Source: Leifsonia poae
GTDB taxonomy: Bacteria; Actinomycetota; Actinomycetes; Actinomycetales; Microbacteriaceae
Assembly (NCBI RefSeq): GCF_020009625.1
Contig: NZ_JAIHLP010000002.1
Coordinates: 1,612,001-1,676,000, forward strand
Reading direction: 5' to 3'
DNA: 64,000 nucleotides
The position numbers and the translations under genes are program-made. Shown piece after piece: positions 33,055 through 40,891 of this stretch. Below the pieces are notes generated by a model that saw nothing but the letters and a program-made list of their open reading frames with translations, was not told the origin of the DNA and searched no databases. The first letter of the stretch is position 1. Each line of letters opens with the position of its first letter.

Positions 33055-34323
33055 GTGACCGGCCACGGCGAAGGGGCGACCGCCGAGGCGCGGCGCACGG
33101 TCGAGGCCGTGTGGCGCATCGAGTCCGGCCGGCTGATCGCGGTGCTCGCCCGCCTGGTGGGCGATGTCGGCAGGGCCGAAGAACTCGCCCAGGATGCGCT
33201 GGTGGCGGCTCTGGAACAGTGGCCGCGCGAAGGCGTTCCACGCAATGCGGGCGCCTGGCTCACCGCGGTGGCCAAACGCCGGGCGATCGACGGCTGGCGA
33301 CGCCAGGAGCGATTGAGCGACCGTTACGCGCAGCTCGCGCACGACCTCGCCGCCGAGCAGAATGCGGGCGATCCCGCCCGAACCGTCGACGAACCGATCG
33401 ACGACGATCTGCTGCGCCTCGTCTTCGTCTCCTGCCACCCGGTGCTCACGCGGCCGGCGCGGGTGGCGCTCACGCTCAAACTGCTCGGCGGCCTCACCAC
33501 CGGAGAGATCGCCCGCGCCTACCTGGTGCCTCCGTCGACCATCGCGCAGCGGATCGTGCGGGCCAAGCGCACGCTCTCGGCGGCTCGGGTTCCGTTCGAG
33601 GTGCCCGAGCGCGCCGAGTTCCCGGCACGGCTGGGTTCGGTGCTCGAAGTGATCTACCTGATATTCAACGAAGGGTACGCGGCCACCGCCGGCGACGATT
33701 GGATGCGTCCCTCGCTCTGCTGGGAAGCCCTCCGTCTCGGCCGGGTACTGGCCGAGCTGACGCCACGCGAATCCGAGGTCCACGGACTCGTCGCCCTCAT
33801 GGAGTTCCAGGCGTCGCGACTCGGAGCGCGTACCACCGCAGCGGGCGAGCCGGTGCTGCTGCAAGACCAGGACAGGTCGCGCTGGGACCGCATCCTGATC
33901 GGTCGCGGCGTCGCGGCCCTGGCGCGATCGGAGCGGCTCGGTCGCGGCCGAGGACCATACGCCCTGCAAGCCGCCATCGCCGCCTGCCACGCCACCGTGC
34001 CCCACGCCGAGGCCACCGATTGGGACGAAATCGTCGCGCTCTACGGCGCCCTCGCCGAGCTGATGCCGTCGGCGGTCGTCGAGCTCAACCGGGCGGTCGC
34101 CCTCTCGATGGCCTCTGGCCCGCAGGCCGGTCTCGACCTGGTCGACCGTCTCGTCATCGACGGCGCCCTCAGCGGATACCACCTGCTCCCGAGCGTGCGA
34201 GCGGACCTGCTCCTCCGGCTCGGGCGAACGGCGGAGGCCCGGCAGGAGTTCGAGCGCGCGGCCGCACTCACGGCGAACCAGCGGGAGCGCACCCTGCTGC
34301 TGGAGCGGGCCGCCGCCTGCTGA
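33055..34323 (+). CDS. ECF42-group RNA polymerase sigma factor with C-terminal TPR domain
   Basis: A 422-residue sigma factor. Region 2 is RIESGRLIAVLARLVGDVGR with AEELAQDALVAALEQWP, and region 4 is LTLKLLGGLTTGEIARAYLV with PPSTIAQRIVRAKRTL. The remaining 240 residues are the DUF6596/TPR-like extension found in ECF42 factors (VLEVIYLIFNEGYAATAGDD, then helical pairs to the end), which replaces an anti-sigma factor and is needed for activity in studied cases. Start is GTG 33055 with GAGAGGG upstream. Its partner DGPF gene precedes it. There is no anti-sigma gene. Confidence 0.93.
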   Translation: MTGHGEGATAEARRTVEAVWRIESGRLIAVLARLVGDVGRAEELAQDALVAALEQWPREGVPRNAGAWLTAVAKRRAIDGWRRQERLSDRYAQLAHDLAAEQNAGDPARTVDEPIDDDLLRLVFVSCHPVLTRPARVALTLKLLGGLTTGEIARAYLVPPSTIAQRIVRAKRTLSAARVPFEVPERAEFPARLGSVLEVIYLIFNEGYAATAGDDWMRPSLCWEALRLGRVLAELTPRESEVHGLVALMEFQASRLGARTTAAGEPVLLQDQDRSRWDRILIGRGVAALARSERLGRGRGPYALQAAIAACHATVPHAEATDWDEIVALYGALAELMPSAVVELNRAVALSMASGPQAGLDLVDRLVIDGALSGYHLLPSVRADLLLRLGRTAEARQEFERAAALTANQRERTLLLERAAAC

Positions 34324-34365
34324 TCGCCTCACGGATTCGCGCCGAGCGGGTCAGACGATACGCGG

Positions 34366-34908
34366 ATGAGCGAGACTTGCAGCATGCGCGTGCTGCTGAA
34401 GTTCGTTCTGGACTGCGACCCGGACGCGGCGTGGCGCGCACTGCAGAGCCCGACGGCTTTCCGCGAGGTGGCGCTCCCCTGGCTCGACTTCCGTTCCGAC
34501 GAGCCCGCCGGACTGCCGGCGGTCTGGGCCGAACGCGAGTACCGGCTGCGCGTGCGCGCTCTCGGCGCGGTCACCGTGGGTACACAGGCGGTGCGGTTGA
34601 GCGTCCTCGGTGCGCGCGAGCCCGGCGTCCGCATCCTGCGCGACAGCGGCGGCGGAACCGGCGGGCTGCTCGCCGCTCTGCCGCACCTCGACCACCGCAT
34701 GGCCATCTCGCCAGACCCGTCCGGGCCCGGCCCGGACGGCCGAATGCGCACGCTCTACCGCGATCGGCTCCTCGTGCGCGCCGGCGTGCTGACCCCTGTC
34801 GCCTGGTACACCCTCTGGGCGTTCTGGCAGTGGCGCGGGATGCGCCTGCGCCGGCTCGCCCCCACCTGGGCGTACGACCCGCCCGCGAATCTGGAAGGCC
34901 CACGATGA
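34366..34908 (+). CDS. Hypothetical protein, possible SRPBCC-like fold
   Basis: A 180-residue protein I do not recognise. The opening MRVLLKFVLDCDPDAAWRAL followed by PTAFREVALPWLDFRS looks like the start of an SRPBCC (Bet v1-type) domain, with later beta strands (EREYRLRVRALGAVTVGTQA) and a C-terminal helix (YTLWAFWQWRGMRLRRL). Both ATG 34366 and the in-frame ATG 34384 (MRVLLK) are possible. It follows the ECF42 gene by 42 bases and overlaps the DUF1684 gene by four bases (ATGA), so it may be part of the ECF42 transcript. Confidence 0.7.
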   Translation: MSETCSMRVLLKFVLDCDPDAAWRALQSPTAFREVALPWLDFRSDEPAGLPAVWAEREYRLRVRALGAVTVGTQAVRLSVLGAREPGVRILRDSGGGTGGLLAALPHLDHRMAISPDPSGPGPDGRMRTLYRDRLLVRAGVLTPVAWYTLWAFWQWRGMRLRRLAPTWAYDPPANLEGPR

Positions 34909-34958
34909 GCACTGACAGCCCGATGAGCACTGAAAGCCCGATGAGCACTGAAGGCCCG
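34905..34958. repeat. Three 18-bp units at the DUF1684 start codon
   Basis: ATGAGCACTGAMAGCCCG-type units start at 34905, 34923 and 34941 with two base changes. They give the N-terminus MSTDSP-MSTESP-MSTEGP. Each contains an in-frame ATG, and the first contains the TGA of the upstream gene, so three alternative starts with the same context are present. Confidence 0.9.
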
Positions 34959-35606
34959 CATCCTGCCGCCTCGCGCGCCGTCACCGCGGTGCAGACGGCC
35001 GACTGGCGGCGCCGCGTCTTCGGTCTCTACGCATCCGTTCGGCGGCTGGCCGCCACCGACCCGGCCACGGCGCACGATCACTGGGTCTCCTGCCGCGACG
35101 ACCTCTTCGCCTCGCATCCCGCGAGTCCGCTGCTGGAAGCCGATCGTGCGGGCTTCACCGGCCTGCCGGTGGTCGCATACGACCCCGAGTGGCGCTATGA
35201 GGTGCCGATCATTCCGGCGACCGAGCCGCGACGGATGGAGGTGGAGACCGGCACCGACGGAACCGTGCCGTTCGAGTTGCTCGGCACGGTGCGCGTTCCA
35301 CTGGCGGGAACTCTCGATGTCTGGCGCCTCGGCTCATACGGGGGCGGGCTGTTCGTGCCCGTGAAGGATGCTCTCGCCGGCCGCCCCGGAGGAACCTACG
35401 GCGGCGGCCGTTATCTCATCGACACGGTCAAGGGCGCCGATCTCGGCATCGACGCCTCAGACGGTGAGGCGACGCTGGTGCTCGACTTCAACTTCGCCTA
35501 CAACCCGAGCTGCGCCTACGATCCCGCGTGGGCCTGCCCGCTCGCTCAGGCGGGCAATACGCTCGCCACCGAGATCCCCGTCGGCGAACGCTACGCCCGC
35601 CCCTGA
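34905..35606 (+). CDS. DUF1684 family protein
   Basis: A 233-residue protein of DUF1684. After the repeated start and a variable segment the conserved parts are WVSCRDDLFASHPASPL, YDPEWRYEV, the strands with VPLAGTLDVWRLGSYGGGLF VPVKD (in two pieces), GTYGGGRYLIDTVKGADLG, and the C-terminal LVLDFNFAYNPSCAYDPAWA with CPLA. The family has no agreed activity. The gene overlaps the preceding hypothetical by ATGA. It ends 15 bases before the convergent HelD-like gene. Confidence 0.92.
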   Translation: MSTDSPMSTESPMSTEGPHPAASRAVTAVQTADWRRRVFGLYASVRRLAATDPATAHDHWVSCRDDLFASHPASPLLEADRAGFTGLPVVAYDPEWRYEVPIIPATEPRRMEVETGTDGTVPFELLGTVRVPLAGTLDVWRLGSYGGGLFVPVKDALAGRPGGTYGGGRYLIDTVKGADLGIDASDGEATLVLDFNFAYNPSCAYDPAWACPLAQAGNTLATEIPVGERYARP

Positions 35607-35621
35607 CTTCTCCGTTCAGGC

Positions 35622-37850
35622 TCAGGAGGGGGAGACGAGGGTGAGGCGTTGCGTGGGGCGGGTCATCGCCACGTAGAGGGATGCGGCACCGCGCGGGGAT
35701 TCCGCGGCCAAAGCATCCGGGTCGGCCAGCACCACGGCGTCGAACTCGAGACCCTTCGCCTCGTAGCCGGTGAGCACGGCGATCGCACGCGTGAGGCCGG
35801 CGGCACCCCGGGCGGCGTGGTCGCCGAACCGCGACTCGACCGCACCGGCGACGGCCTCCACATGAGCGGCCGGCGCGATCACGGCCACGGTGCCCGAGGC
35901 GTCGATCGCACGGTCCGCCGCAACGGCCAGTGCAACGGCCTCGGCCAGCCCCGCGCCGTCGGCGGTCACCCGGCGGATCGGCCACTCGCCCTCGCGCACG
36001 GCACGCGTGCGGGTGATCGGCAGGCCCGCCTCCTCGGCCAGCCGCTCGGCTTCGCGGGTGATCTGCGCCGGTGTTCGGTAGTTGACCGTGAGCTCCTCCA
36101 GACGCCAGGAATCCTTGAACGACGGGGTCAATGCCTCGGCCCAGCCGGTCGCGCCGGCTGCCGAGCCCACCTGCGCGATGTCGCCGACGATCGTGAACGA
36201 CTTCATCGGGCAGCGGCGCACGAGCACCCGCCACTGCATCGGGGAGAGCTCCTGCGCCTCGTCGACGACGACGTGACCGTAGGTCCAGGTGCGATCGGCG
36301 GCGGCGCGCTCAGCGGTGGTGCCGTTGTCGACCTGCTCGGCGAACCCGTCGGCGAGCTGCTCGGCGTTCACCAGACCCTCCACGCCCATGTTCTTGATGG
36401 CGGCCCGGGCGTTCTCGAGGTCGCGCTTGCGCTGGCGGTCCCGCTCGCGCGCGCCTGCATCCGGTTTGCCGGGGAACGGCCCGAGCAGTTCAGCGGCCTC
36501 GTCGAGCAGAGCAGCATCACTGACCGTGAACGGCGCCGAGCGGTCGCGGGCGAGCGCCGCGCGTTCGGCGTCGCTCCACCTCGGGGTGAGCTCGGCGAGC
36601 CAGGCCGGGCGGGCGTACAGGTCTTGAAGCAGCTTCTGGGGTGTGAGCGGGAGCCAGGCCGTGTTCAACATCACCCGGACGTCGTAGGAGGTGCGCAGAT
36701 CTTCGCGCAGCACCTTCACATCGGCCTCGTCGACCGTCGAACCACCGGCACGCAACTGGGCGGCGAGCGTGCCCACCAGCTCACCGAGGGCCGCCTTCAC
36801 GAACGTCACCCGTGCGACGTTGTGCGGCTTCCCCCCACGCTGGGCACGGCCGAGCGCCCGCGCGATCAGATCGGGTTCCACCACCAGCTTCTCGCCGTCG
36901 ATGTCGATGGTCTGCGCCTCGGCCGGCACGCGCTGCCGCGACCGCACGGCGCGCGACAGCAACCGGGCCATCGTGGCCGACCCCTTCAACCGGGCCGCCT
37001 CCGGTTCGTCCTCGACGGTGGCCTCCACCCCCGGGAACAGCTCGCCGAGCGTCTGCATGACCACCCCCGTCTCGCCGAGCGAGGGCAGCACGGCCTCGAT
37101 GTAGCGCAGGAACGCCACCGACGGGCCGACGACGAGCACACCGGATGCGCTCAGCCGCTGGCGGTTCGCATACAGCAGATAGGCGGCGCGGTGCAGGGCG
37201 ACGGCGGTCTTGCCCGTGCCCGGCCCGCCCTGCACGACGAGGGCGCCGCGCAGGTCGGAACGGATGATGCGGTCCTGCTCGGCCTGGATCGTGGCGACGA
37301 TGTCGTGCATCCGGCCCGTGCGCTGCGTGGTCAGGGCAGCCATCAATGCGCCCTCGCCCTGGATGACCTCCGCGCCGTCGGCGCCGCCCCCCGCGCCGAG
37401 CAGAGCCTCGTCGAACACTTCGTCGTCGACGCGCACCACCTGGCGGCCGGTCATGGTGAGATGCCGGCGGGCGCGCACCCCCATCCTTTCGCTCGCGGTC
37501 GCCTGATAGAACGCGCTCGCCTGCTGCGCCCGCCAGTCGACGAGCAGCGAACGCTGGTCGTCGTCGCGCAAACCGATGCGGCCGATGTATCGGTGCGCCG
37601 AACCGTCGGAGGGCTGCTCGAGCAGCAGCCGGCCGAACACCAGCCGCGCATCCACCTCGCGCAACTGGCCGAGTTGGTCTTCGTAGAGCCGTGCGAACGC
37701 ATCCCGTTCGCTGCGGGCCTGGTGGTTGCCGCCCACGCTTTCGCGACGCACACGGATGAGGCGTTCCTCGGTCTCGGCGCGCAGTTCGTCGAGTCGTCGA
37801 TACAGTCCGGCCACGATGCTGCGCTCGCGTTCGAGTTCCGATTCCAGCAC
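35622..37850 (-). CDS. helR: HelD/HelR-type RNA polymerase-recycling motor ATPase
   Basis: A 742-residue superfamily I helicase-like ATPase of the HelD group. The N-terminal coiled coil (LESELERERSIVAGLYRRLD then ELRAETEERLIRVRRES) is the arm that reaches into the RNA polymerase channel. The ATPase has Walker A GGPGTGKTAVALHRAAYLLY near residue 205, the DEAQE box in VVVDEAQELSPMQW, NYRTPAQI, and YEAKGLEFDAVVL with the last motif YVAMTRPTQRL. HelD releases stalled polymerase, and some actinobacterial HelR proteins help survival of rifamycins. GTG 37850 has GAGAGGG about eight bases upstream. No rifamycin-associated element was recognised. Confidence 0.88.
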   Translation of the reverse strand: MLESELERERSIVAGLYRRLDELRAETEERLIRVRRESVGGNHQARSERDAFARLYEDQLGQLREVDARLVFGRLLLEQPSDGSAHRYIGRIGLRDDDQRSLLVDWRAQQASAFYQATASERMGVRARRHLTMTGRQVVRVDDEVFDEALLGAGGGADGAEVIQGEGALMAALTTQRTGRMHDIVATIQAEQDRIIRSDLRGALVVQGGPGTGKTAVALHRAAYLLYANRQRLSASGVLVVGPSVAFLRYIEAVLPSLGETGVVMQTLGELFPGVEATVEDEPEAARLKGSATMARLLSRAVRSRQRVPAEAQTIDIDGEKLVVEPDLIARALGRAQRGGKPHNVARVTFVKAALGELVGTLAAQLRAGGSTVDEADVKVLREDLRTSYDVRVMLNTAWLPLTPQKLLQDLYARPAWLAELTPRWSDAERAALARDRSAPFTVSDAALLDEAAELLGPFPGKPDAGARERDRQRKRDLENARAAIKNMGVEGLVNAEQLADGFAEQVDNGTTAERAAADRTWTYGHVVVDEAQELSPMQWRVLVRRCPMKSFTIVGDIAQVGSAAGATGWAEALTPSFKDSWRLEELTVNYRTPAQITREAERLAEEAGLPITRTRAVREGEWPIRRVTADGAGLAEAVALAVAADRAIDASGTVAVIAPAAHVEAVAGAVESRFGDHAARGAAGLTRAIAVLTGYEAKGLEFDAVVLADPDALAAESPRGAASLYVAMTRPTQRLTLVSPS

Positions 37851-38134
37851 GCAAACCACCCTCTCGTTACCGGGCCGACAGTCTACGACCCCAACCCTGG
37901 AGAGCGCTCGGAGGTCCATCCTGTAGACTGGTGTCACTTGCGAGTCCACGAGGGACTCCCTGCGTCGCAGAACGCACCTCGCGCCGCGCCGGGCACCCGC
38001 CCCGCGGCCGTCGAACTTTTCTACGGCGAACGATCGTGCCGCACGGCACCTTCGCCATTTCACCCCCGACCGAGGCGCCGCACGAGTGCGACCCGCGGAT
38101 GCACGGGGTCACGATGCCCCGAAAGGCACCACCC

Positions 38135-39796
38135 TTGTCTGAAACCACCTTCTCCTCCCTCGGCGTGCCCGCGCCGCTCGTCGCCGTTCTCGCGGCCGAC
38201 GGGAAGACCGAGCCGTTCCCCATCCAGGCCGACACCCTGCCCGACACGCTCGCCGGGCGCGACGTGCTCGGCCGCGGTAAGACCGGCTCGGGCAAGACCA
38301 TCGCGTTCGCGCTGCCGATGGTGGCGCGCCTCGGCGGCAAGCTCGCCGGCGGCAAGCGCCGCGCCGGGCGTCCGCTCGGTCTCGTGCTCGCCCCGACGCG
38401 CGAACTCGCCACCCAGATCTCGGCAGCCATGCAGCCGCTCGCCGACGCCTACGGCCTCAAATCGACGACCATTTTCGGCGGTGTCTCGCAGCAGCGTCAG
38501 GTCGCCGCCCTGCGCGACGGCGTCGACATCGTCGTCGCCTGCCCCGGCCGCCTCGAAGACCTGATGAAACAGGGCTTCGTCTCGCTCGACGCGGTGGAGA
38601 TCACCGTTCTCGACGAAGCCGACCACATGGCCGACCTCGGCTTTCTGCCCGTGGTGACGCGCATCCTCGACAAGACCCCCACCGGCGGTCAGCGCCTGCT
38701 GTTCTCGGCCACGCTGGACAACGGCGTCGACAAGATCGTCAAGCGCTTCCTGCAGAACGAGGTGCTGCACTCGGTCGACGAGGCCACCAGCCACGTGGAT
38801 GCGATGACCCACCACGTGTTCGAGGTCGAGACCCTCGAAGGCAAGAAGGATCTCGTCGAGAAGCTGGCCTCCGGCCTCGGCCGCCGCATCCTCTTCACCC
38901 GCACGAAGCACCACGCCAAGAAGCTGGCCAAGCAGCTGACCGCCTCGGGCATCCCCGCGGTCGATCTGCACGGCAACCTCTCGCAGGTGGCCCGCGACCG
39001 CAACCTCGCCGCGTTCGGCGCCGGGGATGTGCGCGTGCTGGTCGCCACGGATGTCGCGGCCCGCGGCGTCCACGTCGACAACGTCGAGCTCGTCGTGCAC
39101 GTCGACCCGCCCATGGAGCACAAGGCGTACCTGCACCGCTCGGGCCGCACCGCCCGCGCCGGCAGCTCCGGCGACGTGGTGACGGTGATGCTGCCCAGTC
39201 AGAAGTCCGATGTGAAGACCCTGCTGCGCAAGGCCGCGATCGATGCCAAGCCGCAGACCGTCGAGGCGGGTTCGCCCGCCGTCGCGAAGCTGGTCGGCGA
39301 GACTGCCGCGTTCGTCAAGCCCGTTCCCCGCGAGGAGAACCCGCGCGGCGGCAACGGCGGCGGCGGCCGCTCGCAGGGCGCCAACGCCCAGCGCAAGCGC
39401 GCGGCCCGCGACGGTTCCGACAACGGCGGTCGCGGCAATGGCGGCGGACGCGGCAGTGGCCGCGGCAACGGCGGTCGTGACGGCGGCAACGGCGGCGGCG
39501 GTCGCGACGGCGGCAACGGCGGCGGCGGTCGCGACGGCGGCAACGGTGGACGGAACGCGGAGGCAGGCGCCGGTCGCCCGCGTCGCGACCGTTCCGGCCG
39601 GCCGGCGACCGCAGCGACCTCGGCCGGTTCTTCGGCCGGCGGCGCACAGCGCTCGTCGCAGGGTTCGCAGGGTTCGTCGCGGGGCGGCAAGTCGCGCGGC
39701 GGCAACGGTTCGAACGCCGGCGGCGGCCTCCGCGTCGGCAGCCTGGTCGGCGGCAGCACCCAGCGCGGGAACGGCTCGCGCCGCGCCCGCGGCTGA
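38135..39796 (+). CDS. DEAD-box RNA helicase with RGG-like C-terminal tail
   Basis: A 553-residue DEAD-box helicase, probably in ribosome assembly or mRNA turnover. Q motif FPIQADTLP, Walker A GKTGSGKT near residue 48, PTRELA, the DEAD-type box LDEADHM near 160 (DEAD intact), SAT, and the C-terminal motifs ATDVAARGVHVDNVELVVHV and HRSGRTARAG are all present. From about residue 400 the tail is Gly/Arg/Asn-rich (RGGNGGGGR, RDGGNGGGG repeats), a typical RNA-binding tail. I choose TTG 38135 with AAAGG nine bases upstream; ATG 38114 is the alternative. The 284-base gap to the divergent HelD gene has no clear feature. Confidence 0.95.
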   Translation: MSETTFSSLGVPAPLVAVLAADGKTEPFPIQADTLPDTLAGRDVLGRGKTGSGKTIAFALPMVARLGGKLAGGKRRAGRPLGLVLAPTRELATQISAAMQPLADAYGLKSTTIFGGVSQQRQVAALRDGVDIVVACPGRLEDLMKQGFVSLDAVEITVLDEADHMADLGFLPVVTRILDKTPTGGQRLLFSATLDNGVDKIVKRFLQNEVLHSVDEATSHVDAMTHHVFEVETLEGKKDLVEKLASGLGRRILFTRTKHHAKKLAKQLTASGIPAVDLHGNLSQVARDRNLAAFGAGDVRVLVATDVAARGVHVDNVELVVHVDPPMEHKAYLHRSGRTARAGSSGDVVTVMLPSQKSDVKTLLRKAAIDAKPQTVEAGSPAVAKLVGETAAFVKPVPREENPRGGNGGGGRSQGANAQRKRAARDGSDNGGRGNGGGRGSGRGNGGRDGGNGGGGRDGGNGGGGRDGGNGGRNAEAGAGRPRRDRSGRPATAATSAGSSAGGAQRSSQGSQGSSRGGKSRGGNGSNAGGGLRVGSLVGGSTQRGNGSRRARG

Positions 39797-39824
39797 GCCC
39801 CGCGCTCTCCCGCTCTCCTGTCTC

Positions 39825-39885
39825 GTTGAGGGGCGGCAGATCCATCGAGATCCCCGGATTTCAGATGGATGTGCCGCCCCTCAAC
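39825..39885. terminator. Bidirectional terminator between the helicase and TetR genes
   Basis: A 14-bp perfect stem, GTTGAGGGGCGGCA (39825-39838) with TGCCGCCCCTCAAC (39872-39885), continues after one G/G mismatch with a 7-bp stem (ATCCATC and GATGGAT) and a 17-base loop. It lies between two convergent genes. Its outer arm also occurs in the 22-bp tandem units over the TetR stop codon. Confidence 0.85.
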
Positions 39886-39929
39886 GGCGGTTCAGCGGCC
39901 CCTCAACGGCGTTTCAGCGGAGGGCGGCG
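39886..39929. repeat. Two 22-bp units over the TetR stop codon
   Basis: On the minus strand CGCTGAAACGCCGTTGAGGG GC and CGCTGAACCGCCGTTGAGGG GC follow one another, and the first TGA is the stop codon of the TetR gene (39916-39914). The repeat feeds into the terminator stem at 39872-39885. Confidence 0.75.
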
Positions 39930-40495
39930 ATGCCGGCGATGACGCCGGCGATGAGGCGGTGGAAGCTGCGGTCGAGATCGTCCGGGAGGCCGAACCCGCC
40001 CCCCAGCTCGAGCATGACGAAACCGTGCACGGCACTGCGCAGCATCCGGATGGCATCGACGGTGTCCGAGTCGGGAAGACCGAACCCGCGCAGAGCGCCG
40101 GCGAGCACGGCGATGGTCTCAGCACCCCGGGCGGCGAGCTCCGCGTCGTCGGGCGAGGCGAGATCCGGCGCGACCTGGGTCGCCGAGTAGCGGCCGGGAT
40201 GCGCGTGGGCGAACGCGCGCATCGCATCCGCCGCGGCCTCGAGCGCCTCCGTACCCGAACGGCCGATGGTTGCACCGGCGATCACCCGCGAGAGCTCGCC
40301 CACCGATTCGGTCGCCACCAGGCGGCGCAGATCGGAAAGGGAGCCGACGTGCTTGTAGAGGCTGGGCACCGCCACCCCGGCCCGACCCGCGACGGCAGCG
40401 AGCGTGAGCCGGTCGAATCCGGATGCGCCGCCCTCGTCGACCAGCTCGATCGCGACCTCGGTCACGACGGCCCGGGTGAGCCCGGCCCTAGGCAT
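39914..40495 (-). CDS. TetR family transcription regulator
   Basis: A 193-residue regulator. The N-terminal helix-turn-helix reads FDRLTLAAVAGRAGVAVPSL YKHV, the canonical TetR pattern; the ligand-binding half ends with a TetR_C_33/WHG-like region (RMLRSAVHGFVMLELGGGFG). Start is ATG 40495 (MPRAGLTRAVV). A perfect palindrome 68 bases upstream (40563-40577) is its likely operator. It is divergent from the acetolactate synthase gene, which is therefore a candidate target besides itself. Confidence 0.92.
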   Translation of the reverse strand: MPRAGLTRAVVTEVAIELVDEGGASGFDRLTLAAVAGRAGVAVPSLYKHVGSLSDLRRLVATESVGELSRVIAGATIGRSGTEALEAAADAMRAFAHAHPGRYSATQVAPDLASPDDAELAARGAETIAVLAGALRGFGLPDSDTVDAIRMLRSAVHGFVMLELGGGFGLPDDLDRSFHRLIAGVIAGIAALR

Positions 40496-40562
40496 GTGAC
40501 CTCCGGCCGACGTCCGAGAGGGTGACGAAGACTCTCTGATCAGCGCAACTCATAGCCTTTAA

Positions 40563-40577
40563 GCTAATGGCATTAGC
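40563..40577. promoter_or_regulatory. Palindromic TetR operator in a promoter spacer
   Basis: GCTAATG and CATTAGC around a single G form a perfect inverted repeat in an AT-rich patch. On the minus strand a -35-like TTCGAC and a -10-like TAAAGG are separated by exactly 17 bases, and the palindrome lies within that spacer, so a bound repressor would block the TetR promoter. Confidence 0.6.
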
Positions 40578-40891
40578 CGTCGAACACAAGGACCGGACAC
40601 GACGGAGTACAGTGTCGACATCGATGTTCCGGCGGCACAACCGTCCCCAGTCGATGTCAGTCACACGGACCGGATGACTCCTTCCCGGTCTGCCTCGGCG
40701 GGGATGGTCCGAAACGGCCCGTCCCGCCGCCGCCGGATCCCGTCCCAGTCGTTCGGGCCGTCCGGCGTGCCGTTCGCCGCCCGGCGATGGCCCGCACGCC
40801 ACAAACCTGGCTTCCCCTCGGCCCCTCCCCGCACGCCCGTCAGCGCTGCCGGAGCCGCGCCTCCCCGCTCGTCACGAACAAGGACGCCTCC
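40578..40891 (+). other. Long leader before the acetolactate synthase gene
   Basis: The gap between the operator and the ATG is over 300 bases. I looked for a branched-chain attenuator and found no short frame with a run of Leu, Ile or Val codons and no paired terminator/antiterminator. An AAGGA ribosome site is eight bases before ATG 40892. The rest shows nothing I can name. Confidence 0.4.

Noticed and set aside
40578..40891. Branched-chain amino acid attenuator before the acetolactate synthase gene
   Set aside because: No short frame rich in Leu, Ile or Val codons and no competing hairpins could be found in the leader.
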